A stretch of DNA of 64,000 nt. It comes from Streptomyces nigra (GTDB taxonomy: Bacteria > Actinomycetota > Actinomycetes > Streptomycetales > Streptomycetaceae). The stretch covers positions 6,440,501 to 6,504,500 of the forward strand of contig NZ_CP029043.1 in the NCBI RefSeq assembly GCF_003074055.1, read 5' to 3'. The notes below the pieces were generated by a model. That model saw nothing but the letters and a program-made list of their open reading frames with translations, was not told the DNA's origin and did no database searches. The stretch's first letter is position 1. Each line of letters starts with the position of its first letter. Of this stretch, positions 33,308 to 41,495 are shown in pieces. The position numbers and the translations under genes were made by a program.

Positions 33308-35635
33308 ATGTCTCAACTCCGCGCCCCGGCCACACGCGCTGACCGCCGTGAGGGCGGGAGGCACGGGCGCCCCGCCGCCCGTACCGCACCCGCGCTGCCC
33401 GAGACCCAGATACGGCCCCAACTGCTGCGCCTGGCCGTCCTGCCACCCGTGGCGGTGTCGCTGAGCGCCAGTGCCGCCGTGCTGTTCGTCGTGCGTTCCA
33501 CCGGAGCCCAGCCGTCGCCGGTCCTGTGGACCGTCCTGGCCGGCGCGCTGTCGGTGACCCTCGCGGGCATCGTCATCGCGGCCGTCGCCGCCGACCGCGC
33601 CGCCCGGACCGTGAGCCGGCGCATCGGCGCCCTGCGCCGCGCCAGCGCCCGGGGCGAGGCCGAACTGCGCGCCCTGGTCGAGGCGTTGCGGCGCGGCGAC
33701 GGGCCTCCGCAGCGCAAGCCGCGCGGCGGACCGCCCGACGACGCCGACGACTTCGACCTCCTCGCCGCCGACCTGGCCCGCGCACACGACGGGGCGATCC
33801 AGGCCGTCGTCCAGGCCTCCCAGCTGTCGAGCCAGGCGGGCAGCGAACAGAAGCTCGAGGTCTTCGTCAATCTCGCCCGGCGCCTGCAGTCCCTCGTGCA
33901 CCGGGAGATCTCCATCCTCGACGAGCTGGAGAACGAGATGGAGGACCCCGACCTGCTCAAGGGGCTCTTCCACGTCGACCACCTCGCCACCCGCATCCGG
34001 CGGCACGCCGAGAACCTCGCGGTGCTCGGCGGCGCCGTCTCCCGGCGCCAGTGGAGCAACCCCGTCCCGATGACCGAGGTGCTGCGCTCGGCCATCGCCG
34101 AGGTCGAGCAGTACTCCCGGGTCAAGCTGGTGCCGCCCATCGACGGCACCCTGCGCGGCCACGCCGTCGCCGACGTCATCCACCTGCTGGCCGAACTGGT
34201 CGAGAACGCCACGGTGTTCTCCGCCCCGCACACCCAAGTGCTGCTGCGGGCCAACCTGGTGACGTCCGGACTGGCCGTCGAGGTCGAGGACCGCGGGCTC
34301 GGCATGCCCGTCGGCGAACAGGCCCGGATGAACGCCCTGCTCGCCGACCCCGACCAGGTCAACGTCGCCAGCCTGCTGTCGGACGGGCGCATCGGCCTGT
34401 TCGTCGTGTCGCAGCTCGCCAAGCGGCACGGCATCCATGTGCGGCTGCAGACCAACATCTACGGCGGTGTCCAAGCCGTCCTCGTGGTGCCGCAGGGACT
34501 GCTGGGCACGGAGCCCGGCGCCCCCCTGGGCGGGCCCCGGGGCCAGGAGCCCCAGCTCCGGACACGGGAGGCGCAGGGGCAGCCGACCCCGCCCGCGGGG
34601 ATCGCCACCCCGGCACCCGTACCGCAGCGGGCCGGACGGCAGGCGCAGGCGGCGCAGCGGCCACCGCAGCACCGGCGGCCCGCTCCGGACACGGCCGCGG
34701 GCGGGGCGCGGACCACGGTCCCCGCGCCGGCCAAGGGCGACGGTCCGCCGCTGCCCGTGCGGGGCTCCCACAGGGACCGGGCCAACCCGGCGGAGGCGGT
34801 GCCCGGCATCAGCGCCGAGGACCGTAGGCAGCTCGCCGAGAACAGCGTCTCCCCGCTCACTCCGCGCGGCGGTGCCGTGCGCGGCACCATGGGCAAGCCC
34901 CAACTGCCCCGGCGCCGTGCCCAGGAGCACATCGCGCCGCAGCTGCGGGACGGTCCCGTGGCCCGTCAGGAGTCCGACCAGGTCGCCGGCCACGACCCGG
35001 GGCTGATGGCGGCGTTCCAGCGCGGTATCGGACTCGCGGAGACGCAGCAGCACATGGAGTCCACGCACACGTCCGGCAGCCACATGTCCGGCAGCCACAT
35101 GTCGGCGGGTCACACGGCGGCGGGCCATATGGACGCGAGCTCTATGGGCTCCGGCCACCACCTGGTCGCCGACGCCCTGGGCGCGGACCCCACGGATCCG
35201 TCGCCCTCCGTACGCCCGGCCCCGGCACCGCTGGATGCGCACCACACAGGTGCACGCCACACAGAGGTGCGCCACATGACCAGCCTGCCGTCCCTGGATG
35301 CGCCGCCCATGGGTGCGTCACCCATGGGGGAGGCACCCATGGGTCCGACGCCTATGGGGTCATCACCCACGGACGCGTCCTCCACAGAGACGTCCCCCGG
35401 GGACGCGTCCGCCATGGGCGGCGCCTCCTCCCTGAGCGTCCCGTCCCTGAGCGTCCCGTCCCTGGACGTTCCGACCATGGGCGTCCCACCCATGGGTGCC
35501 TCGCCCCTCGGCCCGTCCTCCGGGGACACAGGCACGTCACCCACCGGCCCGGCCCCGACGGCCGAGGCCGGCCCCGGACAGGCGTCCGGTACCGACCAGC
35601 CCACTTGGCCCGACGGGAGCGCACCGGCCGGATGA
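33308..35635 (+). CDS. conservon sensor histidine kinase-like ATPase (CvnA-type)
   Basis: 775-aa membrane protein heading a conservon. Two adjacent hydrophobic segments near residues 37-95 (LAVLPPVAVSLSASAAVLFVV and the next helix) anchor it. Then follow a dimerisation-like region (VDHLATRIRRHAENLAVLGG) and a HATPase_c domain (LAELVENATVFS, DRGLGMPVGE). It lacks the long extracellular sensor of many CvnA proteins. The last 300 residues are disordered, first Pro/Ala/Gln-rich, then His/Met-rich (SGSHMSGSHMSAGH) and Met/Gly/Pro-rich. ATG at 33308 with GAGGA upstream is preferred; GTG at 33173 is in frame. It likely recruits the roadblock, DUF742 and GTPase proteins. Confidence 0.82.
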   Translation: MSQLRAPATRADRREGGRHGRPAARTAPALPETQIRPQLLRLAVLPPVAVSLSASAAVLFVVRSTGAQPSPVLWTVLAGALSVTLAGIVIAAVAADRAARTVSRRIGALRRASARGEAELRALVEALRRGDGPPQRKPRGGPPDDADDFDLLAADLARAHDGAIQAVVQASQLSSQAGSEQKLEVFVNLARRLQSLVHREISILDELENEMEDPDLLKGLFHVDHLATRIRRHAENLAVLGGAVSRRQWSNPVPMTEVLRSAIAEVEQYSRVKLVPPIDGTLRGHAVADVIHLLAELVENATVFSAPHTQVLLRANLVTSGLAVEVEDRGLGMPVGEQARMNALLADPDQVNVASLLSDGRIGLFVVSQLAKRHGIHVRLQTNIYGGVQAVLVVPQGLLGTEPGAPLGGPRGQEPQLRTREAQGQPTPPAGIATPAPVPQRAGRQAQAAQRPPQHRRPAPDTAAGGARTTVPAPAKGDGPPLPVRGSHRDRANPAEAVPGISAEDRRQLAENSVSPLTPRGGAVRGTMGKPQLPRRRAQEHIAPQLRDGPVARQESDQVAGHDPGLMAAFQRGIGLAETQQHMESTHTSGSHMSGSHMSAGHTAAGHMDASSMGSGHHLVADALGADPTDPSPSVRPAPAPLDAHHTGARHTEVRHMTSLPSLDAPPMGASPMGEAPMGPTPMGSSPTDASSTETSPGDASAMGGASSLSVPSLSVPSLDVPTMGVPPMGASPLGPSSGDTGTSPTGPAPTAEAGPGQASGTDQPTWPDGSAPAG
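35306..35380 (+). repeat. 15-bp tandem repeats in the kinase C-terminal coding region
   Basis: Five consecutive 15-bp units begin CCCATGGGTGCGTCA and diverge gradually; each codes for PMGxx-type pentapeptides. Another 15-bp pair (TCCGGCAGCCACATG twice) lies at 35072-35101. Confidence 0.75.
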
Positions 35636-35727
35636 CCACGTCCCTGACCCACCCGGCGTCCGCCCGGATCCCCACCCCCGCACCCAGCGCTCCCGCAGAC
35701 CTTCGTACCTCAAGGAGTCGATCCATC

Positions 35728-36162
35728 ATGGCGAGCGAAGCGCCGACCGCCCATGTCTCCGACCTCGACTGGCTGATGAGCGGCCTCGTGCAGCGCGTGC
35801 CGCACACCACCAGCGCGGTGCTGCTGTCCTGCGACGGGCTCGTGAAATCGGTGCACGGGCTCGACCCGGACAGCGCCGACCACATGGCGGCCCTGGCCTC
35901 GGGCCTGTACTCCCTCGGCCGCAGCGCCGGCATCCGCTTCGGGGACGGCGGTGACGTGCGCCAGGTCGTCGTCGAGCTCGACTCCGCGCTGCTGTTCGTC
36001 ACCACGGCCGGCTCCGGCACCTGTCTCGCCGTCCTGGCAGGCCGGGAGGCCGACGCGGCGGTGCTGGGTTACGAGATGGCGATGCTCGTCAAGAGCGTCC
36101 GCCCGTACCTGGTCACCGCACCCCGGCAGCACGCCGTCGACCCCTCGGCGCTGAGGCCTTGA
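35728..36162 (+). CDS. roadblock/LC7-domain protein (CvnB-type)
   Basis: 144-aa soluble protein, second member of the conservon. It opens with VSDLDWLMSGLVQRVPHTTSAVLLSCDGLV, the common roadblock start, and continues with RQVVVELDSALLFVTTAGSGTCLAVLA. Such proteins are GTPase-activating or scaffold partners of the CvnD GTPase. ATG at 35728 is preceded by AAGGAG; an upstream ATG at 35632 overlapping the kinase stop is in frame and would add 32 residues. Confidence 0.9.
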   Translation: MASEAPTAHVSDLDWLMSGLVQRVPHTTSAVLLSCDGLVKSVHGLDPDSADHMAALASGLYSLGRSAGIRFGDGGDVRQVVVELDSALLFVTTAGSGTCLAVLAGREADAAVLGYEMAMLVKSVRPYLVTAPRQHAVDPSALRP

Positions 36163-36164
36163 AC

Positions 36165-36536
36165 GTGACGGCGGCCGGCGACGGGCCCTGGCTCGACGAC
36201 GCGGCCGGACGGCTGGTGCGCCCGTTCACGGTCAGCAACGGCCGCACCCGGCCCACCGTCGCGCTCGACCTCATGTCACAGGTCATGGCCACCGGGGCGA
36301 CCCCCCTCGGCTATCTGGGCCCCGAGCACGAACAGGCCCTCGACCTGTGCCGCGCCCCGGTCTCGATCGCCGAGGTCGCCGCCCACCTGAAGCTGCCGGC
36401 GGCGGTCACCAAGGTGCTGCTGTCGGACCTCGTCGACTGCGGGGCGCTCACCACCAAGCCCCCCGAGTTCCACCACAACCCGACAGACCGGGCTCTTCTG
36501 GAGGCAGTGCTCGATGGACTACGACGACAGCTCTGA
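36165..36536 (+). CDS. DUF742 protein (CvnC-type)
   Basis: 123-aa protein with the DUF742 pattern VRPFTVSNGRTRPTVALDLMSQVMATG and a winged-helix-like middle (ALDLCRAPVSIAEVAAHLKLPAAVTKVLLSDLVDCG). GTG at 36165 has GAGG 8 nt upstream; a TTG at 36159 overlaps the preceding stop. It overlaps the GTPase gene by 23 nt. It is the third member of the four-gene conservon core. Confidence 0.9.
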   Translation: MTAAGDGPWLDDAAGRLVRPFTVSNGRTRPTVALDLMSQVMATGATPLGYLGPEHEQALDLCRAPVSIAEVAAHLKLPAAVTKVLLSDLVDCGALTTKPPEFHHNPTDRALLEAVLDGLRRQL

Positions 36537-37113
36537 TCCGTTCCCCACCGCGTTGAAAATCCTGGTGGCGGGAGGGTTCGGGGTAGGCAAGACGACCTTC
36601 GTCGGCGCGGTGAGCGAGATCGCGCCGCTCAGCACAGAGGAGCTGCTCACCACGGTCAGTGCCGCGACCGACAACCTGGAGGGCGTGGAGAACAAGGTCG
36701 AGACGACGGTCGCGATGGACTTCGGCCGCATCACCCTCGACCCCGAACACGTCCTGTACCTCTTCGGCACACCCGGACAGGAGCGCTTCTGGTTCATGTG
36801 GGACGAGCTCTCCGAGGGCGCGCTCGGCGCGGTCATCCTCGCCGACACCCGGCGCCTGGAGGACTGCTTCGCCGCTGTGGACTTCTTCGAGCAGCGCGGT
36901 CTGGGATTCATCGTCGCCATCAACGAGTTCGACGGCGGTTACCGCTACGACCCGGAGGAGGTCCGGGCCGCCATCGACCTCGACCCGGAGATCCCGATCG
37001 TCCGCTGCGACGCCCGGATCTCGAGTTCGGGTGTCCAGACCCTGCTGACCCTGGTCCGGCACCTCCTCGCCCACGCGCCGGCCCACGCACCGAGCCACGG
37101 CGCCCACAGGTGA
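36514..37113 (+). CDS. conservon small GTPase (CvnD-type)
   Basis: 199-aa Ras-like GTP-binding protein. The P-loop is GGFGVGKTTFVGAVSEI, switch II LFGTPGQERFWFMW, and the base-recognition motif NEFD replaces NKxD. It is the last core conservon gene and should cycle between GTP and GDP states at the membrane-bound CvnA complex. ATG at 36514 lies within the DUF742 gene, indicating coupling. Confidence 0.92.
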   Translation: MDYDDSSDPFPTALKILVAGGFGVGKTTFVGAVSEIAPLSTEELLTTVSAATDNLEGVENKVETTVAMDFGRITLDPEHVLYLFGTPGQERFWFMWDELSEGALGAVILADTRRLEDCFAAVDFFEQRGLGFIVAINEFDGGYRYDPEEVRAAIDLDPEIPIVRCDARISSSGVQTLLTLVRHLLAHAPAHAPSHGAHR

Positions 37114-37174
37114 CATCCGCACACACCCGCACGGAGCCGCATATGACCCGCGTCCACAGCGACGGAATCCGCCC

Positions 37175-37753
37175 ATGAGCTACGGCCCACCGCACCCGGT
37201 CGCCCGCCTGCTGCTCACCCCGGAGGACAAGGAGGCCCCCGCCCGCGCACAGCGGCTGCTCCACATGGGCCTCGGGGACCAGCCCGATCCGGCCCTGGAC
37301 GTGTTCGCGGACCATCTGGCCGAGCTCACCGGGGCGCCGTACGCCATGGTGAACTTCGTCGGCGAGAGCCAGCAGTTCTTCGCCGGGCTGCATGCGCGGC
37401 CCACCGTGAGTCTCGCGCGGGCCGGTGACAGCAAGCCGCAGCTCGGCCGGCGTATGGGGCGCGACCATGGGTTCTGCCCCCATGTGGTCGTGCGCCGCAA
37501 GGCACTGGTGCTGGAGGACGTCCGCGACTACCCCCGGTTCGCCGGGAACCCGATCGTCGACGAGTTCGGTGTCCGCTCCTATCTGGGGGCGCCACTGATC
37601 GACTCCACGGGCATGGTGCTCGGCACCGTGTGTGTCGTCGACATGGATCCGCGGCCATGGGGGAAGGCCGGGCTGGAGACCATCAAGGCGTCGGCGGTGG
37701 ACCTGGTGACGCGGTTGGAGCGACGGCAGGCGGACGGGCTGCCCCTGCTGTGA
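37175..37753 (+). CDS. GAF-domain protein
   Basis: 192-aa soluble protein with a GAF domain over about residues 30-185: LAELTGAPYAMVNFVGESQQFF, FCPHVVVRRKALVLEDVRDYPRFAGNP and RSYLGAPLIDSTGMVLGTVCVVD. There is no output domain. It follows the conservon with a 61-bp gap and probably acts as its small-molecule sensor, as GAF genes often do at such loci. Confidence 0.87.
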   Translation: MSYGPPHPVARLLLTPEDKEAPARAQRLLHMGLGDQPDPALDVFADHLAELTGAPYAMVNFVGESQQFFAGLHARPTVSLARAGDSKPQLGRRMGRDHGFCPHVVVRRKALVLEDVRDYPRFAGNPIVDEFGVRSYLGAPLIDSTGMVLGTVCVVDMDPRPWGKAGLETIKASAVDLVTRLERRQADGLPLL

Positions 37754-37772
37754 GACGTCGCCGCACTCACTC

Positions 37773-37790
37773 TAGCCGACCGGTCTAGTA
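37773..37790. promoter_or_regulatory. TetR-type operator before the broken TetR gene
   Basis: TAGCCGACCGGTCTAGTA lies 19 nt before the TetR start and overlaps a -10-like TAGTAT. Its left half and centre match the palindrome at 40124-40141 upstream of the SDR gene. Confidence 0.55.
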
Positions 37791-37808
37791 TCGCCGTGCA
37801 CTGCCCCT

Positions 37809-38232
37809 ATGGGACGCACCAGTGACGCCAAGCAGAAGATCCTCGCCGCCGCGCGCTCGCTCATCGGGGGGCACGGTTACTCGGCGTTGGGCGTGGCCGA
37901 GATCTGCAAGGCCGCGGGGGTGCCCAAGGGCAGCTTCTACTACTTCTCCGAGTCCAAGGAGTCCCTGGCCCTCGCCGTCGTGGACGAGCACTGGGCGGCG
38001 CAGCACCCGGGCCTGGGCCCGGGTGCTGGAGAGCGACGCCGAGCCGCTGGAGCGGCTGTGGCTGCTCTTCGAGGAGACCGAGGCCGGGCAGCGGGCGGTG
38101 CAGGAGGGGTGCGGCACGGTCTCCGGGTGCCTGTTCGGCAACCTCACGCTCGAGCTGAGCAATCAGACCGAGGCGGTGCGCGCCCGGCTCCAGGAGCCGG
38201 GCCATGTTGGTTTAAGTCGCTCCCGGCCCTAG
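37809..38232 (+). pseudogene. TetR-family regulator, frameshifted and 3'-truncated
   Basis: The first 65 codons from ATG 37809 give a good TetR N-terminus (AKQKILAAARSLIGGHGYSALGVAEICKAAGVPKGSFYYFSESKE, split here only for description). An extra C within 38006-38008 then shifts the frame; dropping one base restores AWARVLESDAEPLERLWLLFEE and CLFGNLTLELSNQTEAVRARLQ in the +1 frame. After RARLQE the family resemblance ends, and the frame stops at 38232 having lost about the last third. It abuts the GPP34 gene on the other strand, with a 4-nt overlap. Probably non-functional, unless the shift is a sequencing error; the truncation would remain. Confidence 0.82.
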
Positions 38233-38858
38233 AACCCCCGCCACACGTTGTCGAACGCTGCGTCCTCGATCGCCCGCCGCTGGCGTACGGCCTCCAGCTC
38301 CATCACCGCGTTGCCGAGCGCGGCCAGCACCGTCGCGGCCGTGTCGTCGGTGAGGGCCTCCGACCCGTCCTCCGTGCCGTCCGCGTCCTCCGTGCCGTCC
38401 TTCTCCTCCAGGCCGACTCCGGCGGCGGTGCCCAGGGCGGTGAGCAGCGGCTCGTGCGCCCTCCAGCGCTCCTCCGCGCGCTGTCGCGCCGCCGCGTCGA
38501 CGGGCGCAGCGGGTGCGGCGCGCAGCGAGAAACGGGAGCCTCGGGGGCGGGTCCCCGCCTGCCCCAGGTCCGCGACGTAGGCGGCGGACAGACCACGCCC
38601 CCGGCGCCACAGCCAGTCCTCGACCGACTCGTACGGCTCCTGCCGTACGAGCGCCGTGGCCGCCTCGTCCAGCAGCCGGTCACCGGTGGGGGCCTGCGCG
38701 TTCGGGGTGATCCGGTCCTCGGCGAGGGTCAGTGCCCCGGCGTCGAGGAGGTCGAACACCTCGGCCGCCGCCAGCGCCAGGGACAGCTCGCCCTGTTCCA
38801 CACGCTGGTCCTGCGCCAGGTCCAGGGCGACGATCGCGAGGTCCCGTGCGGTGTTCAT
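38229..38858 (-). CDS. GPP34 (GOLPH3-like) family protein
   Basis: 209-aa soluble protein. The N-terminal pattern ARDLAIVALDLAQDQRVEQGELSLALAAAEVFDLLDAGAL resembles the phosphoinositide-binding GPP34/GOLPH3 fold that also occurs in actinobacteria. The middle has an unusual acidic low-complexity run (EEKDGTEDADGTEDGSE). ATG at 38858 has AGGAG 6 nt upstream. Function in bacteria is unknown. It lies on the opposite strand between the broken TetR and a LysR gene and may mark an insertion. Confidence 0.65.
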   Translation of the reverse strand: MNTARDLAIVALDLAQDQRVEQGELSLALAAAEVFDLLDAGALTLAEDRITPNAQAPTGDRLLDEAATALVRQEPYESVEDWLWRRGRGLSAAYVADLGQAGTRPRGSRFSLRAAPAAPVDAAARQRAEERWRAHEPLLTALGTAAGVGLEEKDGTEDADGTEDGSEALTDDTAATVLAALGNAVMELEAVRQRRAIEDAAFDNVWRGF

Positions 38859-39083
38859 GAGCGGCTCCTGGTCGGTCGGCCGGCCGAGGTGCGAGGCGTG
38901 CTGCCCGGCACCGCGATCCGGGTGTCCTGCGTTCGATTGTCGCCGGGATCGGGGGATGGCGGGGCCTTATGCGAGGGCCGACCGTTTCCAGCATGGGCAG
39001 CGCGTGCCGCCGCCGCCACTACCGGCGTCCTCGCTACTCGGAGCCACAGCCTCGTAGGCCGTGTAGCGCCCGGCCCGCGTAGC

Positions 39084-40031
39084 ATGACCGGCGTGGAGCT
39101 GCGTCAGTTGCGGTACTTCGTCGCCGTCGCCGAGGAACTGAACTTCGGGCGGGCCGCCGAGCGTCTGCTGATCGCGGGGCCCTCCCTCTCCCAGCAGATC
39201 AAGGCGCTCGAACGGGACCTCGGGGTGCGCCTGTTCGACCGGGACCGGCGTTCCGTCTCCCTCACCCCGGCGGGTGCCGCGCTGCTGCCGCCCACCCGCG
39301 ACCTGCTGGAGCGCGCCGACGAGCTGAAGCGCCGGGCCGGGCGGCTGTCCGGCTCGGAGTCGGTGCGGCTCGGATACGTCAACTGGATCCCGCCGGACCT
39401 GACCGTGCGCACCGCCCCGGTCGCCCGGTTGCACATCGACGCGTGGGTGGCGCCCTCGCACACCCAGGCGGCCCGGGTCGCCGACGGCAGCCTGGACCTG
39501 GCCGTCTGCTGGGCGCCGGCCGAGGACCTCGAACGGCTGGGGCTGCGGGCCCGGCTCCTCGGGGCCGACCGGCTCTACGCCGTGGCCAAGGGGACGGACA
39601 CCGGCGCGGTGGCGGCCGGGGACATCGACGTCCTCATCGACGACGACCTCACGTCCTGGGCCTCGTGGAACGCGTACGCCGAGCGGCTGACGCGGGAGGT
39701 CGGGGCCCGCGCCGTACGCATCGCGGACGGGGCGATCACCGGACCCGCCTTCTTCGACCACGTACGCCGTTGCACCCGACCGGTGCTGAACTCGCCCAAG
39801 GGGCAGACCGATCCGCTGCCGTCCGATCTGGTCCGCCGTGAGGTCGTCGGCCCCAAGGTCTACTGGACGTGGTCCCTGGTGTGGCGGGATAACGAGGTCC
39901 GCCCCGGTGTGCTGGGCGTGGTGGAGGCCCTGAGCGACGGGGTCGGGGACCTCGGCGTCCACGCCCCGGACGCCTGGCTGCCCGGCAACGATCCGCACGC
40001 GCTCCCCGGCCGGCCTGCACTGGGAGCCTGA
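39084..40031 (+). CDS. LysR-family transcriptional regulator
   Basis: 315-aa regulator. The HTH reads MTGVELRQLRYFVAVAEELN then FGRAAERLLIAGPSLSQQIKAL and LFDRDRRSVSLTPAG, followed by a substrate-binding-protein-like effector domain that is rather divergent. ATG at 39084 or GTG at 39093. It faces the SDR operon but ends before that operon's own promoter region, so its target is not clear. Confidence 0.88.
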   Translation: MTGVELRQLRYFVAVAEELNFGRAAERLLIAGPSLSQQIKALERDLGVRLFDRDRRSVSLTPAGAALLPPTRDLLERADELKRRAGRLSGSESVRLGYVNWIPPDLTVRTAPVARLHIDAWVAPSHTQAARVADGSLDLAVCWAPAEDLERLGLRARLLGADRLYAVAKGTDTGAVAAGDIDVLIDDDLTSWASWNAYAERLTREVGARAVRIADGAITGPAFFDHVRRCTRPVLNSPKGQTDPLPSDLVRREVVGPKVYWTWSLVWRDNEVRPGVLGVVEALSDGVGDLGVHAPDAWLPGNDPHALPGRPALGA

Positions 40032-40123
40032 GCCTCCCAGGCGGGAGAGAACGGGTCCCGCGAAACCCCCTCCGATCCTTTGACTTGGCTGTGCGCCCGT
40101 CCTACCTTCCAGACACAGGCAAA

Positions 40124-40144
40124 TAGTCGACCGGTCGGCTAGTA
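40124..40144. promoter_or_regulatory. TetR-type palindromic operator before the SDR operon
   Basis: TAGTCGACCGGTCGGCTA is an 18-bp palindrome with one mismatched pair, 33 nt before the SDR start, and is followed by GTA. It shares TAG-N-CGACCGGTC and CTAGTA with the site at 37773. Confidence 0.65.
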
Positions 40145-40173
40145 ACCGGTCATTACCCCGGAAGGTCCCCATC

Positions 40174-40887
40174 ATGAGCGCAGGCATCCAGAAGGTCGCG
40201 ATCGTCACCGGCGCCTCGCAGGGCATCGGAGCCGCCCTCGTCGACGGCTACCGCAAGCTCGGCTACGCGGTCGTCGCCACCTCCCGCACGATCGAACCGT
40301 CCGGCGACGCCGATATCGTGACCGTACGGGGCGACATCGCCGACCCGGCCACCGCGGAGCGGGTCGTCACGGCCGCCCTGGAGCGGTTCGGCCGGATCGA
40401 CACCGTGGTGAACAACGCGGGCATCTTCGTCGCCAAGCCGTTCACGGACTACACGGAGGAGGACTACATCGCGGTGACCGGCATCAACCTCGACGGTGTC
40501 TTCCACCTCACCCAGCAGGCCGTACCGCATCTGCTGGCCCAGGGCGGCGGGCACGTCGTCAGCATCACCACCAGCCTGGTGGACAACGCCGACTCCCGCG
40601 TCCCGTCCGTCCTGGCGTCCCTGAGCAAGGGCGGCATCCAGGCCGCCACCAAGTCCCTCGCCGTGGAGTACGCGACCCGCGGTATCCGTTTCAACGCCGT
40701 GTCGCCCGGGACCATCAAGACGCCGATGCACCCGGAGGAGACGCACGAGTTCCTCTCCGCACTGCACCCGGTCGGCCACATGGGCGAGGTGAGCGACGTC
40801 GTCGACGCCGTGCTCTACCTGGAGTCGGCGCCGTTCGTCACCGGCGAGATCCTGCACGTCGACGGCGGCATGAGCGCCGGTCACTGA
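40174..40887 (+). CDS. SDR-family oxidoreductase lacking the catalytic tyrosine
   Basis: 237-aa short-chain dehydrogenase. The cofactor motif VTGASQGIGAALVDGY and the NNAG motif (VVNNAGIF) are intact, and the catalytic-region Ser is in SITTSLV. At the YxxxK position the sequence is VLASLSKGG, with Ala148 in place of Tyr and Lys152 kept. Either this subfamily uses another residue or it is not a classical dehydrogenase. GGAAGG precedes the ATG. It is followed after 33 bp by an NTF2-like gene, so the two are likely an operon under the TetR-type operator. Confidence 0.85.
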   Translation: MSAGIQKVAIVTGASQGIGAALVDGYRKLGYAVVATSRTIEPSGDADIVTVRGDIADPATAERVVTAALERFGRIDTVVNNAGIFVAKPFTDYTEEDYIAVTGINLDGVFHLTQQAVPHLLAQGGGHVVSITTSLVDNADSRVPSVLASLSKGGIQAATKSLAVEYATRGIRFNAVSPGTIKTPMHPEETHEFLSALHPVGHMGEVSDVVDAVLYLESAPFVTGEILHVDGGMSAGH

Positions 40888-40920
40888 GCGGCCGACGGCA
40901 CACCGGGAGAGGATCGGACC

Positions 40921-41295
40921 ATGCCAAGCACCATCGATGACGAGACCGCCCTGCACGACGTCCTGGAGCGCTGGCGGACGGCCGTGGACGCCCACCGGCC
41001 GCAGGACGTGGCCGCCGTCTTCACCGAGGACGCGATCTTCCAGGGACTGCACCCCTACGGCGTGGGCCGGGACGCGGTCGCCGCGTACTACGACTCGCAG
41101 CCCCTGGGGATGCGCGCCGCCTACCGGATCCTGGAGACCCGGCGATTCGCGGACGACCTGGTGCTCGGATACCTGGACGTCGAGTTCACCTTCACGGACC
41201 GCGACCCCGTCGCCGTCAAGCTCGCCGTCCTCGCACGGCGGCAGGGCGACGGCTGGTCCCTCGCGCACTACCAGGTCTCCCGCCTGGGGCAGTGA
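40921..41295 (+). CDS. SnoaL/NTF2-like protein
   Basis: 124-aa cone-fold protein: LHDVLERWRTAVDAHRPQDVAAVFTEDAIFQGLHPYGVGRDAVAAYYD is typical of SnoaL-like polyketide cyclases, isomerases and stress proteins. Catalytic residues cannot be assigned. AGGAT-type sequence (GAGAGGATCGGACC) precedes its ATG. It belongs to the SDR operon. Confidence 0.82.
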   Translation: MPSTIDDETALHDVLERWRTAVDAHRPQDVAAVFTEDAIFQGLHPYGVGRDAVAAYYDSQPLGMRAAYRILETRRFADDLVLGYLDVEFTFTDRDPVAVKLAVLARRQGDGWSLAHYQVSRLGQ

Positions 41296-41309
41296 GACGA
41301 CCCAAATTC

Positions 41310-41341
41310 ATGGGGGCGCGGCACATGTGCCGCGCCCCCAT
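41310..41341 (+). terminator. perfect 32-bp palindrome after the SDR/NTF2 operon
   Basis: The sequence from 41310 to 41341 equals its own reverse complement (ATGGGGGCGCGGCACA then its complement). It lies 15 nt after the NTF2 stop and can act as a terminator on both strands. Confidence 0.75.
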
Positions 41342-41495
41342 GGGGGTGTGAAGAAGAGCTGTGGCGCCGCTTAAGAAATCCTCGATGGACCCGCGCGCCG
41401 CGGTGCGGCAGATTGCTACGCGATTCCACCCCTCTTCCCGGGCCCGGGCCTTCTCGGCATGCCCGCGTCCGGGACTCACCCTCAGGAGCCGTCGC

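Noticed and set aside
33101..35275. 724-codon frame on the - strand opposite the conservon kinase
   Set aside because: Shadow; composition dominated by Gly, Arg and Val, without motifs.
35041..35560. CRISPR-like array
   Set aside because: The regular 15-bp units are contiguous, in frame, and encode a repetitive protein tail; there are no spacers or cas genes.
41341..41495. in-frame extension of tdh upstream of 41496
   Set aside because: The added codons have no resemblance to Tdh, and the GTG at 41496 has a good AGGAG; the region is more likely a leader.
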